DNA from: Kutzneria viridogrisea | GTDB taxonomy: Bacteria > Actinomycetota > Actinomycetes > Mycobacteriales > Pseudonocardiaceae | Assembly: GCA_014138725.1 (NCBI GenBank) | Contig: JACJID010000004.1 | Location: 1 to 64,000, forward strand | DNA: 64,000 nt | Direction: 5' to 3' | Shown here: piece by piece, positions 32,299 to 40,557 of the stretch | Position numbering within the stretch: the first letter of the stretch is position 1 | Layout of the letters: each line of letters starts with the position of its first letter | Program-made: the position numbers and the translations under genes | The notes under the pieces: generated by a model | What the model saw: the letters and a program-made list of their open reading frames with translations, nothing else | Databases searched by the model: none | Told to the model about the DNA's origin: nothing

Positions 32299-35196
32299 TC
32301 ACTTGCGGCGCAAGTGGATTCCGTCGAGCAGGTCGGGCAGCAGCTCGGCACCGCGTGCGGGGTCGACCACCGCGGTGCGCGTGGCCGGGGCCATCAGCCA
32401 GGGCTGTCGCACCCCGAGCAGCGGCGAGTACACCGGCACGAAACCCTGGTCGTACAGCCACACCGCGAAGTCGGTGGACAGGGTGCCGCGCTCGTCCACC
32501 GCGGCCGTGCCGTGCCAGGGCAGCAGCGCGGACCCGCCCAGCGCCGTGAAACCGACCCGTCCCGGGGAGGGCATGCTCACGGTGAATCGGACGTGGTGCC
32601 CGAACAGCTTCTCGTACTCCAGCTCGCGGTCGGTCAGCGCGGCGGCGAGGTAGCGGATCGTGTCGTCCCAGGCGACCTGCAACACCTCGCGGCGGGCCTG
32701 CACGACCTCGCCCGCGGTCCGGTTGTCGTCCACGTGGTACACGTCCGCGTAGACGGCCTTGGACCAGGTGAGCAGGTCGCGACCCGCGGGCAGCGGCACG
32801 GGCACCGAGTGCAGGATGGACCGGAACAGCTCCCGGAAGGACAGACCGCCCGGGGTGGGGTCCACCTGGTCCGCACCGGCCAGGGTGGCCACCGGGTTGC
32901 GGGTGATGTCCAGGCCGTCGAAGGCCTTGCGGTAGCCGCGCTCGTGGTACTCGATCAGCAGGGTGCGGTCCTCGGCCAGGGAGGGGCCGATGTGCTTGCG
33001 CGCGACCTCGTCGATGTCCTGGAACCGCAGGTAGTCGTGCCCGCCCACCAGGCTCAGGTACTGGTTGAGCTTGCGCAGGTAGCCGTCCACGATCGCGGGC
33101 GGGCGCGGGCGGAAGTGGTTGCCGTCGGTGAGCACGGTGATGTCCAGGCCCGGCGGGTAGAGGCAGCTCACCGCGCGCTGCAACTCCCGCAGCCGCACCA
33201 GCACGCCGAGCTCGGCCAGATCCGGCAGGTTGCCCAGCGCCTTGAGCCCGCTCTGGCTGTGCTTGATCGGGAAACCGGGCAGCACCATCCGGATCGGCGC
33301 CCCGGAACGCAGGAACGGCAACAGGTCGGCGCGGGCCATGTCCGGGGTGTAGGTGCTGCGCGAACCGCGGTGGAACTGCTTGCGCAGGAACACGTGGTGC
33401 AGCAGCAAGGCCGTGCGCTCGTGCTGCTCGGCGACCCCGGACAGGGCCTCGCGCAGGTGGCCGGGCGCCGCGGCGGCGGTGCGCTCCCCGCTGGCGTCGG
33501 CCTCGGCCACGAGCCGGTCGATGATCTGCCGGGACTGGCGCAGCGACAGGTGCACGGCGTGCCCGCGCACGGGCAGCCCGACACCGAGCTCACCGACCTG
33601 CAACTCGGCCACGGAGTGCGTGTGCGACAGCGCCGAGATCACCCCGTGCCGCCGGGGCAGCCGCTCGAAGGTGGCCACCAGCGGGGCCCCGTCGGGCGGC
33701 GGGCATCCCGGTGCCCGGTCGCTGGCGAAGCCTGGGGCCTCCACCGCCAGCACCATCGCCCCGGGGAAGGCCAGCGACAGGGCCTGCCGGTTCTCGGTGA
33801 GGTCGTCGAACACCGCGACCACGTCGGTGCCCGTCAGCCGCCGCAGGTTCTCGATCTTCAGCTCGGCGATGGGCCGCACCCGGTCGTCGGGCAGGGTCAG
33901 CAGCCGCACGTGCGAGAGCCCTCCCCTGGCCAGCACGGCCTGCGTGTGGTCGCGCACCCGGTCGCGGCGGCCGGTGTTGAACACCACCTCGCCGCCCGCG
34001 TCCTCCACGTCGCGCACGAAGCGCACCAGGCCGGGGGCCAGCGAGTCCGAGCGCAGCCGCTCCCACGGCCGGTAGAAGGCCGGGCAGAACTCGGCGTGCA
34101 CCTCGTCCCAGGCGACCTCGGGGTAGCGCCCGGCCACCCCGGACACCTCCAGGAACCGGTCCCAGGCGGGCTTGGAGTACGAGGGCAGCGCACGCAGGGC
34201 GCTGGGCCTGGCCAGCTCGGGGATGCCCTGCGGGGCGCCGTGCCGTGGCCTGGCCAGGGTCCTGGCCGCGTGCAGGGTCCTGGCCTTGGGCACCAGCCCG
34301 CACAGGTCCAGGTCGATCACCACCAGCGGCACCGGCCGGTCGGGGTCCTTGCGGCGCAGCGCGGCCCGCTCCTCGACCCGGCGCAGCACCTCGTGCAGCA
34401 GCTTGTCCTGGGCGGGCGGCACGCTGTGCACGTAGCGGTCCAGCGGGTGGTCCCCGTGCAGCAGCTCGGCGGTGTCGGGGTCGAGGAAGCGCAGCTCGGC
34501 GGCCAGTGTGCGCTCCACGGCGGCCCGCACACTGCGCTCGCGGTAGCGCTTTCCGTCGAAGCTTGTCTGCTGGAACGCCGAGACCAGCTCGACCAGTGCC
34601 TTGTGCAGCGCGCGCACCGCGCGGTCCCGCTCGATGACGTCCAGGTCCGCGCTGTCCTGGAGCAGGGTGACGTCGCTGAGCACCACGCGGCCGGTGGCGC
34701 GCACCTGTGGGGTCAGCTCGAACATGATGCCCCGGTCGTCCAGGGTGGTCAGCGCGAGCCCGTGCCGGTCGAGCAGGGTGCGGAACACCGCGATCAGCGG
34801 GCGCACCAGGTAGTCGATCAGGAAGTCCAGCGGGTCGACCCGCTGCTCGTGCCGGTTGGCGACCACCCGTTCCAGCAGGGTCGGCCCGTTCACCCCCGAT
34901 CGGGACAGCAGGGTGCGCAGCGCCACCGGAAGGCCGGTGCCCGGGCAGCGCGGGTGCTGGGGGTACAGGGCGTCGCTGGGACCGTGCAGGCCGGTGACCG
35001 TGTCGACCAGCTCGTTGGGCGGGCACAGCGCGAGGTGCAGCCGCAGTGTGGGATCGACGGTGACCAGTTCCACCAGGCGTTGCCAGCGGCCGACCACGAG
35101 CAGGTGCTCGGCGCAGGCTGTGCTCACCGCGTCATCGGTCGTCGCAGGCAGCAGTGCCGGCGGGTCGGTGCGCTGTCGCAGGTACCAGTCGGTCAT
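32299..35196 (-). CDS. Fusion of HAD-type hydrolase and PvcA/DIT1-type isonitrile synthase-like domain
   Basis: 965 residues in three parts. Residues 1-285 are helical and not recognised. Residues 288-515 are HAD-like with all four motifs: DLD at 295-297, NTGRR 407-411, K447 and DDLTEN 464-469. Residues 590-940 match the pyoverdine/dityrosine (PF05141) family: VLPGFPIKHSQSGLKALGNLPDLAE (638-662), YPPGLDITVLTDGNHF (680-695) and the C-terminal LLPWHGTAAV (891-900). Characterised members (PvcA, IsnA) make isonitriles from Tyr or Trp using ribulose-5-phosphate. No PvcB/IsnB oxygenase lies nearby, so the product is unknown. Start ATG at 35196. A 587-bp non-coding stretch lies upstream. Confidence 0.8.
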   Translation of the reverse strand: MTDWYLRQRTDPPALLPATTDDAVSTACAEHLLVVGRWQRLVELVTVDPTLRLHLALCPPNELVDTVTGLHGPSDALYPQHPRCPGTGLPVALRTLLSRSGVNGPTLLERVVANRHEQRVDPLDFLIDYLVRPLIAVFRTLLDRHGLALTTLDDRGIMFELTPQVRATGRVVLSDVTLLQDSADLDVIERDRAVRALHKALVELVSAFQQTSFDGKRYRERSVRAAVERTLAAELRFLDPDTAELLHGDHPLDRYVHSVPPAQDKLLHEVLRRVEERAALRRKDPDRPVPLVVIDLDLCGLVPKARTLHAARTLARPRHGAPQGIPELARPSALRALPSYSKPAWDRFLEVSGVAGRYPEVAWDEVHAEFCPAFYRPWERLRSDSLAPGLVRFVRDVEDAGGEVVFNTGRRDRVRDHTQAVLARGGLSHVRLLTLPDDRVRPIAELKIENLRRLTGTDVVAVFDDLTENRQALSLAFPGAMVLAVEAPGFASDRAPGCPPPDGAPLVATFERLPRRHGVISALSHTHSVAELQVGELGVGLPVRGHAVHLSLRQSRQIIDRLVAEADASGERTAAAAPGHLREALSGVAEQHERTALLLHHVFLRKQFHRGSRSTYTPDMARADLLPFLRSGAPIRMVLPGFPIKHSQSGLKALGNLPDLAELGVLVRLRELQRAVSCLYPPGLDITVLTDGNHFRPRPPAIVDGYLRKLNQYLSLVGGHDYLRFQDIDEVARKHIGPSLAEDRTLLIEYHERGYRKAFDGLDITRNPVATLAGADQVDPTPGGLSFRELFRSILHSVPVPLPAGRDLLTWSKAVYADVYHVDDNRTAGEVVQARREVLQVAWDDTIRYLAAALTDRELEYEKLFGHHVRFTVSMPSPGRVGFTALGGSALLPWHGTAAVDERGTLSTDFAVWLYDQGFVPVYSPLLGVRQPWLMAPATRTAVVDPARGAELLPDLLDGIHLRRK

Positions 35197-35783
35197 ACCA
35201 GGGCCCTAACGAACACGTGGCTCCCCACATATTCAGCCGCACTTGCACAGTCCCCGGTATTCGCGGCGCTACATCGAGTGTAACGAGCGAGGGTGCCAGA
35301 AGTGCGCATCATCCAGGCGTTACGTGATCTATATCACAGGGTTTGAAGTCAGCTTGACACGTCAAGCCGGTCTGCCACAAGATGGCAGATTTCGATGCAT
35401 CTGGATGAGTTCATCTTTTGCGCCCCCGGCTTTCGCACTCGATTCACGAAACCACCGCGAACCCGCTCCGGTAATGGGCCGGAACACCCGGCGCGCGGTC
35501 AGCCGGGCAAGTCCCATGCTACGCGTCACCGAGCAGATGTACCCGTTCAGCGGAAAACCACGCACGACGAGAGCCAATCACACCCGATCGTGTCACTTGT
35601 GACCGAGTACCGGTGAACACCCGGTGAACGCGCCGCCGAATGCTTCCCACCTGCCCCTCCCCCGACCGGGGTCGAGCAGATCCAGCCGACGCCGTACCTC
35701 GCCCACAGGTTGCTCGCGCGACAGATTAACAATTAACCGACCGGCGCAGCAGAATCATCCCAACAGGGCAAGTCGAGCCGGAT
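35197..35783. promoter_or_regulatory. 587-bp relatively AT-rich non-coding region with palindromes
   Basis: No convincing gene; short frames lack coding character. It contains the palindrome CTTGAC-AC-GTCAAG (35353-35366), a hairpin CTGCCA-CAAGA-TGGCAG (35372-35388), and an AT-rich stretch near 35727-35740 (TTAACAATTAACCG). It is upstream of the HAD-isonitrile synthase-like gene and downstream of the GntR gene, both on the minus strand, so the palindromes lie in the likely promoter region of the former. Confidence 0.5.
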
Positions 35784-36890
35784 TCAGTCCTCGGGCCGCA
35801 ACCGGGTGCTGAAGCTGAACCGGTCCCCCCGGAACAACGAGCGGACCCGTTCGATTGGCACGCCCTCGGGGTCGAAGGACAGCCGGTGCAGCAGCAGCAT
35901 CGGCAATGCCGGATTCGTCCCGATCAGCTTCGCCTCGCGGGGAGTGGCCAGCACCGTCTCCACCCGCTCCTCGGCCTCGGCGAAGACCACGCCGAGCTGG
36001 TTGCTCAGGCAGCCGTGCAGGGACCCGGCGGGATCGAACACGTCCAGCAGGGAGGGGAAGCGCCGCGCGGGCAGGTAGGTGGACTCCAGCCCCACGTTCT
36101 GCCCGGTGGCCACCACGGTGCGCTCGATGTGCAGCACCAGGTCGCCCGGCTCGATCCACAGGTCCTCGGCCAGCGTGGCATCGGCGGGCAGGTGCTCCAT
36201 GGTCACCAGCTTGCGCCCGGGTGTGCCGCCCTGCCTGCGGATGCCCTCGGTCAGGCTCACCAGCGACAGCGGCTGCACCAGCTTGGGCGGCATCACGTAG
36301 GTGCCGCTGCCGTGCCTGCGCTGGAGCTTGCCCTCCAGCACCAGCTCGGACACCGCCTGGCGCAGGGTCATCCTGGCCACGCCGAAACGCTCGGCCAGCT
36401 CGCGCTCCGAGGGCAGCACGGCTCCCTCGCCCCAGGCCCTGGTCAGGTCCAGCAGCTGGGTCTTGACCGCGTAGTAGCGCGGCACCCTGCCGTCCTCGGG
36501 AATGCCCGCGCGCACCGGCTCGCCCGCCCGGTGCCTGCGCACGTCCACGGTGTCCGCGGTCGGCGGCTCGGCCTGCACCACGCCCTGCTCGGAGGGGGTC
36601 ACCCGGGAGGCGGTGATCGGCTTGCCGTCCACCGTCATCACCAGCCGCCGGTCGGCCATCGGACTGGTCAGCCGCACGCGCAGGGTGGACAGGGTGGCGT
36701 CCACGCGACTGCGGCCGGCCACCGGGAGCAGCTCGCCCGCACTGGCCAGTTCCACCTTGACCTCGGCGCCCGCCTCACTGACGGTGCGATCGGCGAACTG
36801 GGCGCCCTCGGGATGTGTCACCTGGATGGCCAGCTCGTGCTCGTTCGGCTCGACCCACCACACGGGATTGAGCGGGATCCCCGTTCTCAC
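35784..36890 (-). CDS. GntR/HutC-type regulator with extra N-terminal domain
   Basis: 368 residues against about 245 for ordinary HutC-type regulators. Residues 1-115 form an unrecognised, strand-rich domain (alternating stretches such as LSTLRVRLTSP and RRLVMTVDGKPI). Residues 136-200 are the winged helix (LPSERELAERFGVARMTLRQAVSELVLEGKLQRRHGSGTYV) and 215-365 the UTRA effector domain (ERTVVATGQNVGLESTYLP...LLLHRLSFDPEGVPIERVRS). The long start is supported by the perfect palindrome CTACTCGCGAGTAG 19 bp upstream of the GTG and by uninterrupted coding-type base use. It probably autoregulates through that site. Confidence 0.85.
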   Translation of the reverse strand: MRTGIPLNPVWWVEPNEHELAIQVTHPEGAQFADRTVSEAGAEVKVELASAGELLPVAGRSRVDATLSTLRVRLTSPMADRRLVMTVDGKPITASRVTPSEQGVVQAEPPTADTVDVRRHRAGEPVRAGIPEDGRVPRYYAVKTQLLDLTRAWGEGAVLPSERELAERFGVARMTLRQAVSELVLEGKLQRRHGSGTYVMPPKLVQPLSLVSLTEGIRRQGGTPGRKLVTMEHLPADATLAEDLWIEPGDLVLHIERTVVATGQNVGLESTYLPARRFPSLLDVFDPAGSLHGCLSNQLGVVFAEAEERVETVLATPREAKLIGTNPALPMLLLHRLSFDPEGVPIERVRSLFRGDRFSFSTRLRPED

Positions 36891-36908
36891 GGCGCCGACG
36901 CTACGTAA

Positions 36909-36922
36909 CTACTCGCGAGTAG
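36909..36922 (-). promoter_or_regulatory. Palindromic operator CTACTCGCGAGTAG
   Basis: A perfect 14-bp palindrome 19 bp upstream of the GntR-like gene start. CGAGTAG recurs as a half-site at 36992-36998. Position and symmetry fit an autoregulatory operator. Confidence 0.6.
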
Positions 36923-37224
36923 CGGTAGCCGGGTCCGGCATCTCCAGCCCGATGGCTGCGTGCACGAGTCCACTACCCACGCTGCGTGCGGACGAGTAGG
37001 CCGACCGGGTGTGACCCGGTTCTCCGCTGCGACGAATGGCGCCGCCCCAGTGGCATCACACCGGGTTGCCTACACCCGTTCAGGTGAGACGGTGGTCGCG
37101 GGCGTTGCCCCCGCCCACGACCACCGCGTTCATGTCTCCCCTCGGTGCATCACTCGACCAAGTGATGCCGGTCCGCCTGGCCCTCCCAAGCCGTCCGGAC
37201 CACCCCAGACCCCCAGTACAGGTC
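36923..37224. other. Non-coding gap between GntR gene and small Cys-motif gene
   Basis: About 300 bp with no credible gene. Apart from the GAGTAG half-site near 36993 I see no repeat or hairpin that stands out. Confidence 0.4.
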
Positions 37225-37419
37225 CTAGAGGTCGAGGGCGAAGGCCGCCGAGTGCACCGGTGCGCAGGGCCAGACCTGGCCGCAGTCCACACAGTGCTCG
37301 CCGGACCGGACGTGCGCGCTGAGCACGTCCGCGGCCATGTGGTGGTAGGAGTCGAGCAGCCGGTCCAGACCGCTGTCCCCGCCGGGAGTGGCACTGGGGT
37401 GCTTCATCGAGAGCACCAT
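37225..37419 (-). CDS. Small Cys-motif protein (64 aa)
   Basis: The C-terminal half, SGEHCVDCGQVWPCAPVHSAAFALDL, has a C-x2-C...C cluster around a WPC, a pattern I know from many short actinobacterial proteins of unknown function that look like half zinc ribbons. The N-terminal half, LDRLLDSYHHMAADVLSAHV, is helical. The ATG at 37419 follows AAGGCGGTGAG at a plausible distance. Two inverted repeats lie upstream at 37445-37481. It may bind zinc; nothing more can be said. Confidence 0.65.
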   Translation of the reverse strand: MVLSMKHPSATPGGDSGLDRLLDSYHHMAADVLSAHVRSGEHCVDCGQVWPCAPVHSAAFALDL

Positions 37420-37444
37420 CCGTGCTCACCGCCTTCCGTTCGCC

Positions 37445-37481
37445 CCTCAACTGCTCTGTTGAGGTGTGGCAGCCGCCACAC
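37445..37481. promoter_or_regulatory. Two adjacent inverted repeats upstream of small Cys-motif gene
   Basis: CCTCAAC-TGCTCT-GTTGAGG (37445-37464) is followed directly by GTGTGGC-AGCC-GCCACAC (37464-37481). Both are perfect 7-bp arms. They lie 25-60 bp upstream of the Cys-motif gene and may be an operator region or a pair of hairpins in its leader. Confidence 0.5.
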
Positions 37482-37497
37482 TGATTACGATCCGCTC

Positions 37498-37665
37498 ATG
37501 TCCGACCCGGGACATCCGCCAATAGGCGGAGAAATGTGGCACGGCGCCGACAGGCCTCACCACTGTGGGCTACCACCGCGCCCGACAACCGGACAGTTGA
37601 CGACGGTGCGTGACCGGATTGGCGTCCGGGTGGCGGGGGCGCGGCCGGGCTCAAGATCCGTCTAG
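37498..37665 (+). CDS. Doubtful small ORF (55 aa)
   Basis: The frame starts MSDPGHPPIGGEMWHGADRPHHCGLPPRP. A HxCGxPP segment of this kind occurs in short actinobacterial proteins, but the rest, ending GARPGSRSV, does not continue the pattern, and no ribosome site precedes the ATG. It may be a decayed gene or chance; it ends 9 bp before the LAL regulator. Confidence 0.25.
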   Translation: MSDPGHPPIGGEMWHGADRPHHCGLPPRPTTGQLTTVRDRIGVRVAGARPGSRSV

Positions 37666-37674
37666 GCTCGCACC

Positions 37675-40509
37675 ATGCGGCCAACCGCGGCGACCGAGAC
37701 CTTCGCGGGACGCGACGCAGACGTCGCCCTGCTGCAGGGCCTGCTCCGTGACGCGGTGGCCGGCCGCGGCCGGTGCGTGCTGCTCGAGGGCGATCCCGGC
37801 ATCGGCAAGTCCGCGCTGCTGGCCACCGGGCTGGCCGCGGCGCGCGGACTGGGCTGCGAGGTGTTCTGGGGCGCCGCCGACGAACTGGGCCAGCCGTTCC
37901 CGCTGCGCGCGGTGCTGGACTGCCTGGAGGTCGCCACCCGGCCCGAGGACCCGTGGCGCACCGAGATCCTCGCCCTGCTGCGCCAGGAGCACTCCCCCGG
38001 CATGACCGGCACCGGCGACCCGGTGCTGGGCGCGACCGAACTGCTGCTGGCACTGGTGGACCGGACCTGCGAGTCGCGGCCGGTGCTGCTGGTGCTCGAC
38101 GACATGCAGTGGGCCGACCAGGCCAGCCTGCTGGTGTGGCACCGGCTGGGCCGATCCGTCGAACAGCTGCCCTTACTGCTGGTGGGGGCCTACCGGCCGG
38201 TGCCGCGCCGGGCCGAGCTGGACCAGTTGCGGCGCGGGCTGTCCGGGCGTGGGGGCACGACGCGGGTGCTCGGTCCGCTGGCGCCCCAGGAGTCCCTGCG
38301 GCTGGTCGCGGCCAGGGCGGGCGGCCAGTCCTGCGGGCCCGAGCTGACCCACCTGGCCGAGCGGGCGGCGGGCAACCCCGGCTACCTCACCGAACTGGTG
38401 GACGCGCTGGCCCGCGAGGGCGGCATCCGGGTCACCGGCGGGGTGGCGGAGCTGGCGGGCCGGGCCGTGGGCGGCCGGGCGCCCGCCTCGCTGGCCGCGG
38501 CGATCGCCGACCGGCTGGACTTCCTCTCCGAACAGGCCACCGCGACCCTGCGCTCGGCGGCGCTGCTGGGCACCGAGTTCGCCGTGCACGACCTGGCGGT
38601 GGTGCTGCGCAGACCCGCCAGCGAGCTGATCGCCGTGCTGGAGGAGGCCGTCGGGGCCGGGGTCATCACCGAGGCGGGCGCCAGCCTGGCCTTCCGCTAC
38701 CCGCTGATCCGCCAGGCGCTCTACGAAGGCACGCCCCAGGCGGTGCGCACGGCACTGCACCACGAGGCCGCCCGCGCCCTGTCCGAGGCGGGGGCGCCCA
38801 CCGTGCAGGTCGCCGAGCAGCTGCTGCCCGCCGCCGACACCGTGGACGAGTGGGTGCTTGGCTGGCTGGCCGACGTGGCGCCCACGCTGACGCACCGCGC
38901 CCCGCAGACGGCCATCGAGCTGCTGCGCAGGGCCATCGACCACGTGCGCTCCGACGACCCGCGGCGCGACCTGCTCGCCAGCTGGCTGGCCACGGCGCTG
39001 TCCGGCATGGGCCGCAACGCCGAAGCGGCGCAGCAGGCACGGCAGATCCTGGGCAGGACGAGGGAACCCGCACGGATCGCGGAGATGGCCTGGGTGCTGG
39101 CCTACACGCTGATGCGCACCGGGCGCAGCGCGGAGGCCCTGGCGGAGCTGGACTCCGCGCTGGCCCAGCGGCTGCCCGCCGAGTGGGCGGCCCGGTTGCG
39201 GGCGCTGACCGCTCTGGTGCGGGCGGTGGAGGGGGACTACGCCGCCGCGCGGCAGACCGCGGAGCTGGCCATCGAGGCGGGCCGCGCGGCCACCGACCGG
39301 CTGGCCGTCGGCGTGGGGCTGCACGTGCTGTCCCTGGAGCGCAACTTCGCCGGGGACGAGCGGCGCAACCGCGAGCTGATCGACGAGGCGCTGACCGTGC
39401 TCGGCGATGACCGCGAGCACCTGGACCTGCGCCTGCTGCTGCTCACCAACCGGGTGATGGCCGACCAGAACCTGGACGAGCTGGGCGCGGTGGACGGCAC
39501 GCTGCGGCTGGTCCGCGAACTGGCCGAGCAGGCGGGCGCCGCGCGATTCACCCAGGTGCACGTGATGATCGCGACCTACTACTTCCGGCTGGGCCGCTGG
39601 GACGACGCGCTCAGCGAGCTGGAGTCCATCCCCGAGCTGTCCGAGGGGCGCTACTCCTTCCTCACCCTGCACGGCCTGCTGGCGCTGATCGCCGGGCACC
39701 GCGATGACCGCACCACGGCCTCGGTGCACCTCAAGGCGGTCAAGACCGAGCCGCTGGCCATCGCCGACGACCGGCGCAACGCCGGCTACGTGCTGCTTGC
39801 CCGCGCGCTGGCCGCCGAGCGGGACGGGCTGCACGCGCAGGCGTGCGCCGAACTGCTGCCGGTGCTGACCCCGGGCACCGCGCTGGAGATGGACGTGCGC
39901 TACCTGTGCCTGCCCGAGCTGGTGCGGCTGGCGGTGCTCGCGGGCGAGGACGCGACCGCCCGCAGCGCGGCCGAGGTGTGCCGTGCGGAGGCGGAGGTCT
40001 CGGCCACCCCGGCCAAGCTCGCCGCGGCCCAGCGCTGCCAGGGGCAGTTGGACCGGGACGCGGGGCCACTGCTGGCCGCCGCCGAGCACTACCGGGTCAC
40101 GCACCGGCGGCTGGAACTGGCCACCACCCTGGAGGACGCCTCGGTGCTGCTGGCCGAGAACGGGGACACCGCGGCGGCCCGGTCGGCGCTGGGCGAGGCC
40201 ATCGAGGTCTACGCCGAGCTGCGCGCGGACTGGGACGTGCGCAGGGCCGACGCCCGCACCCGGCCGTACGGGGTGCGGCGCGGCCAGCGCGGCAGGCGGG
40301 ACCGGCCGACCACCGGCTGGGAGAGCCTGACGCCCACCGAGTTGAAGGTGGCCCACCTGGTGGCGCAGGGCAGGTCCAACCCGGACATCGCGGGCGCGCT
40401 GTTCCTGTCCCGGCGGACCGTGCAGACGCACGTCTCGCACATCCTGGTCAAGCTGGCCGCGCACTCCCGCAGCGAGATCGCCCGCGAGGCGGCGCACCAC
40501 GCCCAGTGA
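37675..40509 (+). CDS. LAL-type LuxR-family regulator
   Basis: 944 residues. Residues 1-300 are an AAA/STAND ATPase with Walker A EGDPGIGKS (about 40-48) and Walker B VLLVLDDMQWAD. A long helical TPR-like region follows, and the C-terminal LuxR helix-turn-helix is at about 880-940: LTPTELKVAHLVAQGRSNPDIAGALFLSRRTVQTHVSHILVKL. Large ATP-binding LuxR regulators of this kind control carbon use or secondary metabolism, often clusters next door; here its neighbours are a small Cys protein and a secreted protease, so the target is unclear. Confidence 0.9.
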   Translation: MRPTAATETFAGRDADVALLQGLLRDAVAGRGRCVLLEGDPGIGKSALLATGLAAARGLGCEVFWGAADELGQPFPLRAVLDCLEVATRPEDPWRTEILALLRQEHSPGMTGTGDPVLGATELLLALVDRTCESRPVLLVLDDMQWADQASLLVWHRLGRSVEQLPLLLVGAYRPVPRRAELDQLRRGLSGRGGTTRVLGPLAPQESLRLVAARAGGQSCGPELTHLAERAAGNPGYLTELVDALAREGGIRVTGGVAELAGRAVGGRAPASLAAAIADRLDFLSEQATATLRSAALLGTEFAVHDLAVVLRRPASELIAVLEEAVGAGVITEAGASLAFRYPLIRQALYEGTPQAVRTALHHEAARALSEAGAPTVQVAEQLLPAADTVDEWVLGWLADVAPTLTHRAPQTAIELLRRAIDHVRSDDPRRDLLASWLATALSGMGRNAEAAQQARQILGRTREPARIAEMAWVLAYTLMRTGRSAEALAELDSALAQRLPAEWAARLRALTALVRAVEGDYAAARQTAELAIEAGRAATDRLAVGVGLHVLSLERNFAGDERRNRELIDEALTVLGDDREHLDLRLLLLTNRVMADQNLDELGAVDGTLRLVRELAEQAGAARFTQVHVMIATYYFRLGRWDDALSELESIPELSEGRYSFLTLHGLLALIAGHRDDRTTASVHLKAVKTEPLAIADDRRNAGYVLLARALAAERDGLHAQACAELLPVLTPGTALEMDVRYLCLPELVRLAVLAGEDATARSAAEVCRAEAEVSATPAKLAAAQRCQGQLDRDAGPLLAAAEHYRVTHRRLELATTLEDASVLLAENGDTAAARSALGEAIEVYAELRADWDVRRADARTRPYGVRRGQRGRRDRPTTGWESLTPTELKVAHLVAQGRSNPDIAGALFLSRRTVQTHVSHILVKLAAHSRSEIAREAAHHAQ

Positions 40510-40510
40510 C

Positions 40511-40540
40511 CAGCGGCCCCGGCACGTCACGGGGCCGCTG
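40511..40540. terminator. Bidirectional hairpin terminator
   Basis: CAGCGGCCCCG pairs with CGGGGCCGCTG, a perfect 11-bp stem with an 8-nt loop, between the convergent stops of the LAL regulator and the M4 protease. Confidence 0.7.
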
Positions 40541-40557
40541 ATCACTTCAGGCGGCGA

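Noticed and set aside
32314-35283. A 989-codon open frame on the plus strand
   Set aside because: Shadow of the HAD-isonitrile synthase-like gene; repetitive Gln/Val/Gly/His composition and no recognisable motif, while the minus frame has ordered family signatures.
35243-35602. A 119-codon plus-strand frame in the AT-richer gap
   Set aside because: No ribosome site, no family resemblance and base use unlike neighbouring genes; the region carries palindromes and looks regulatory.
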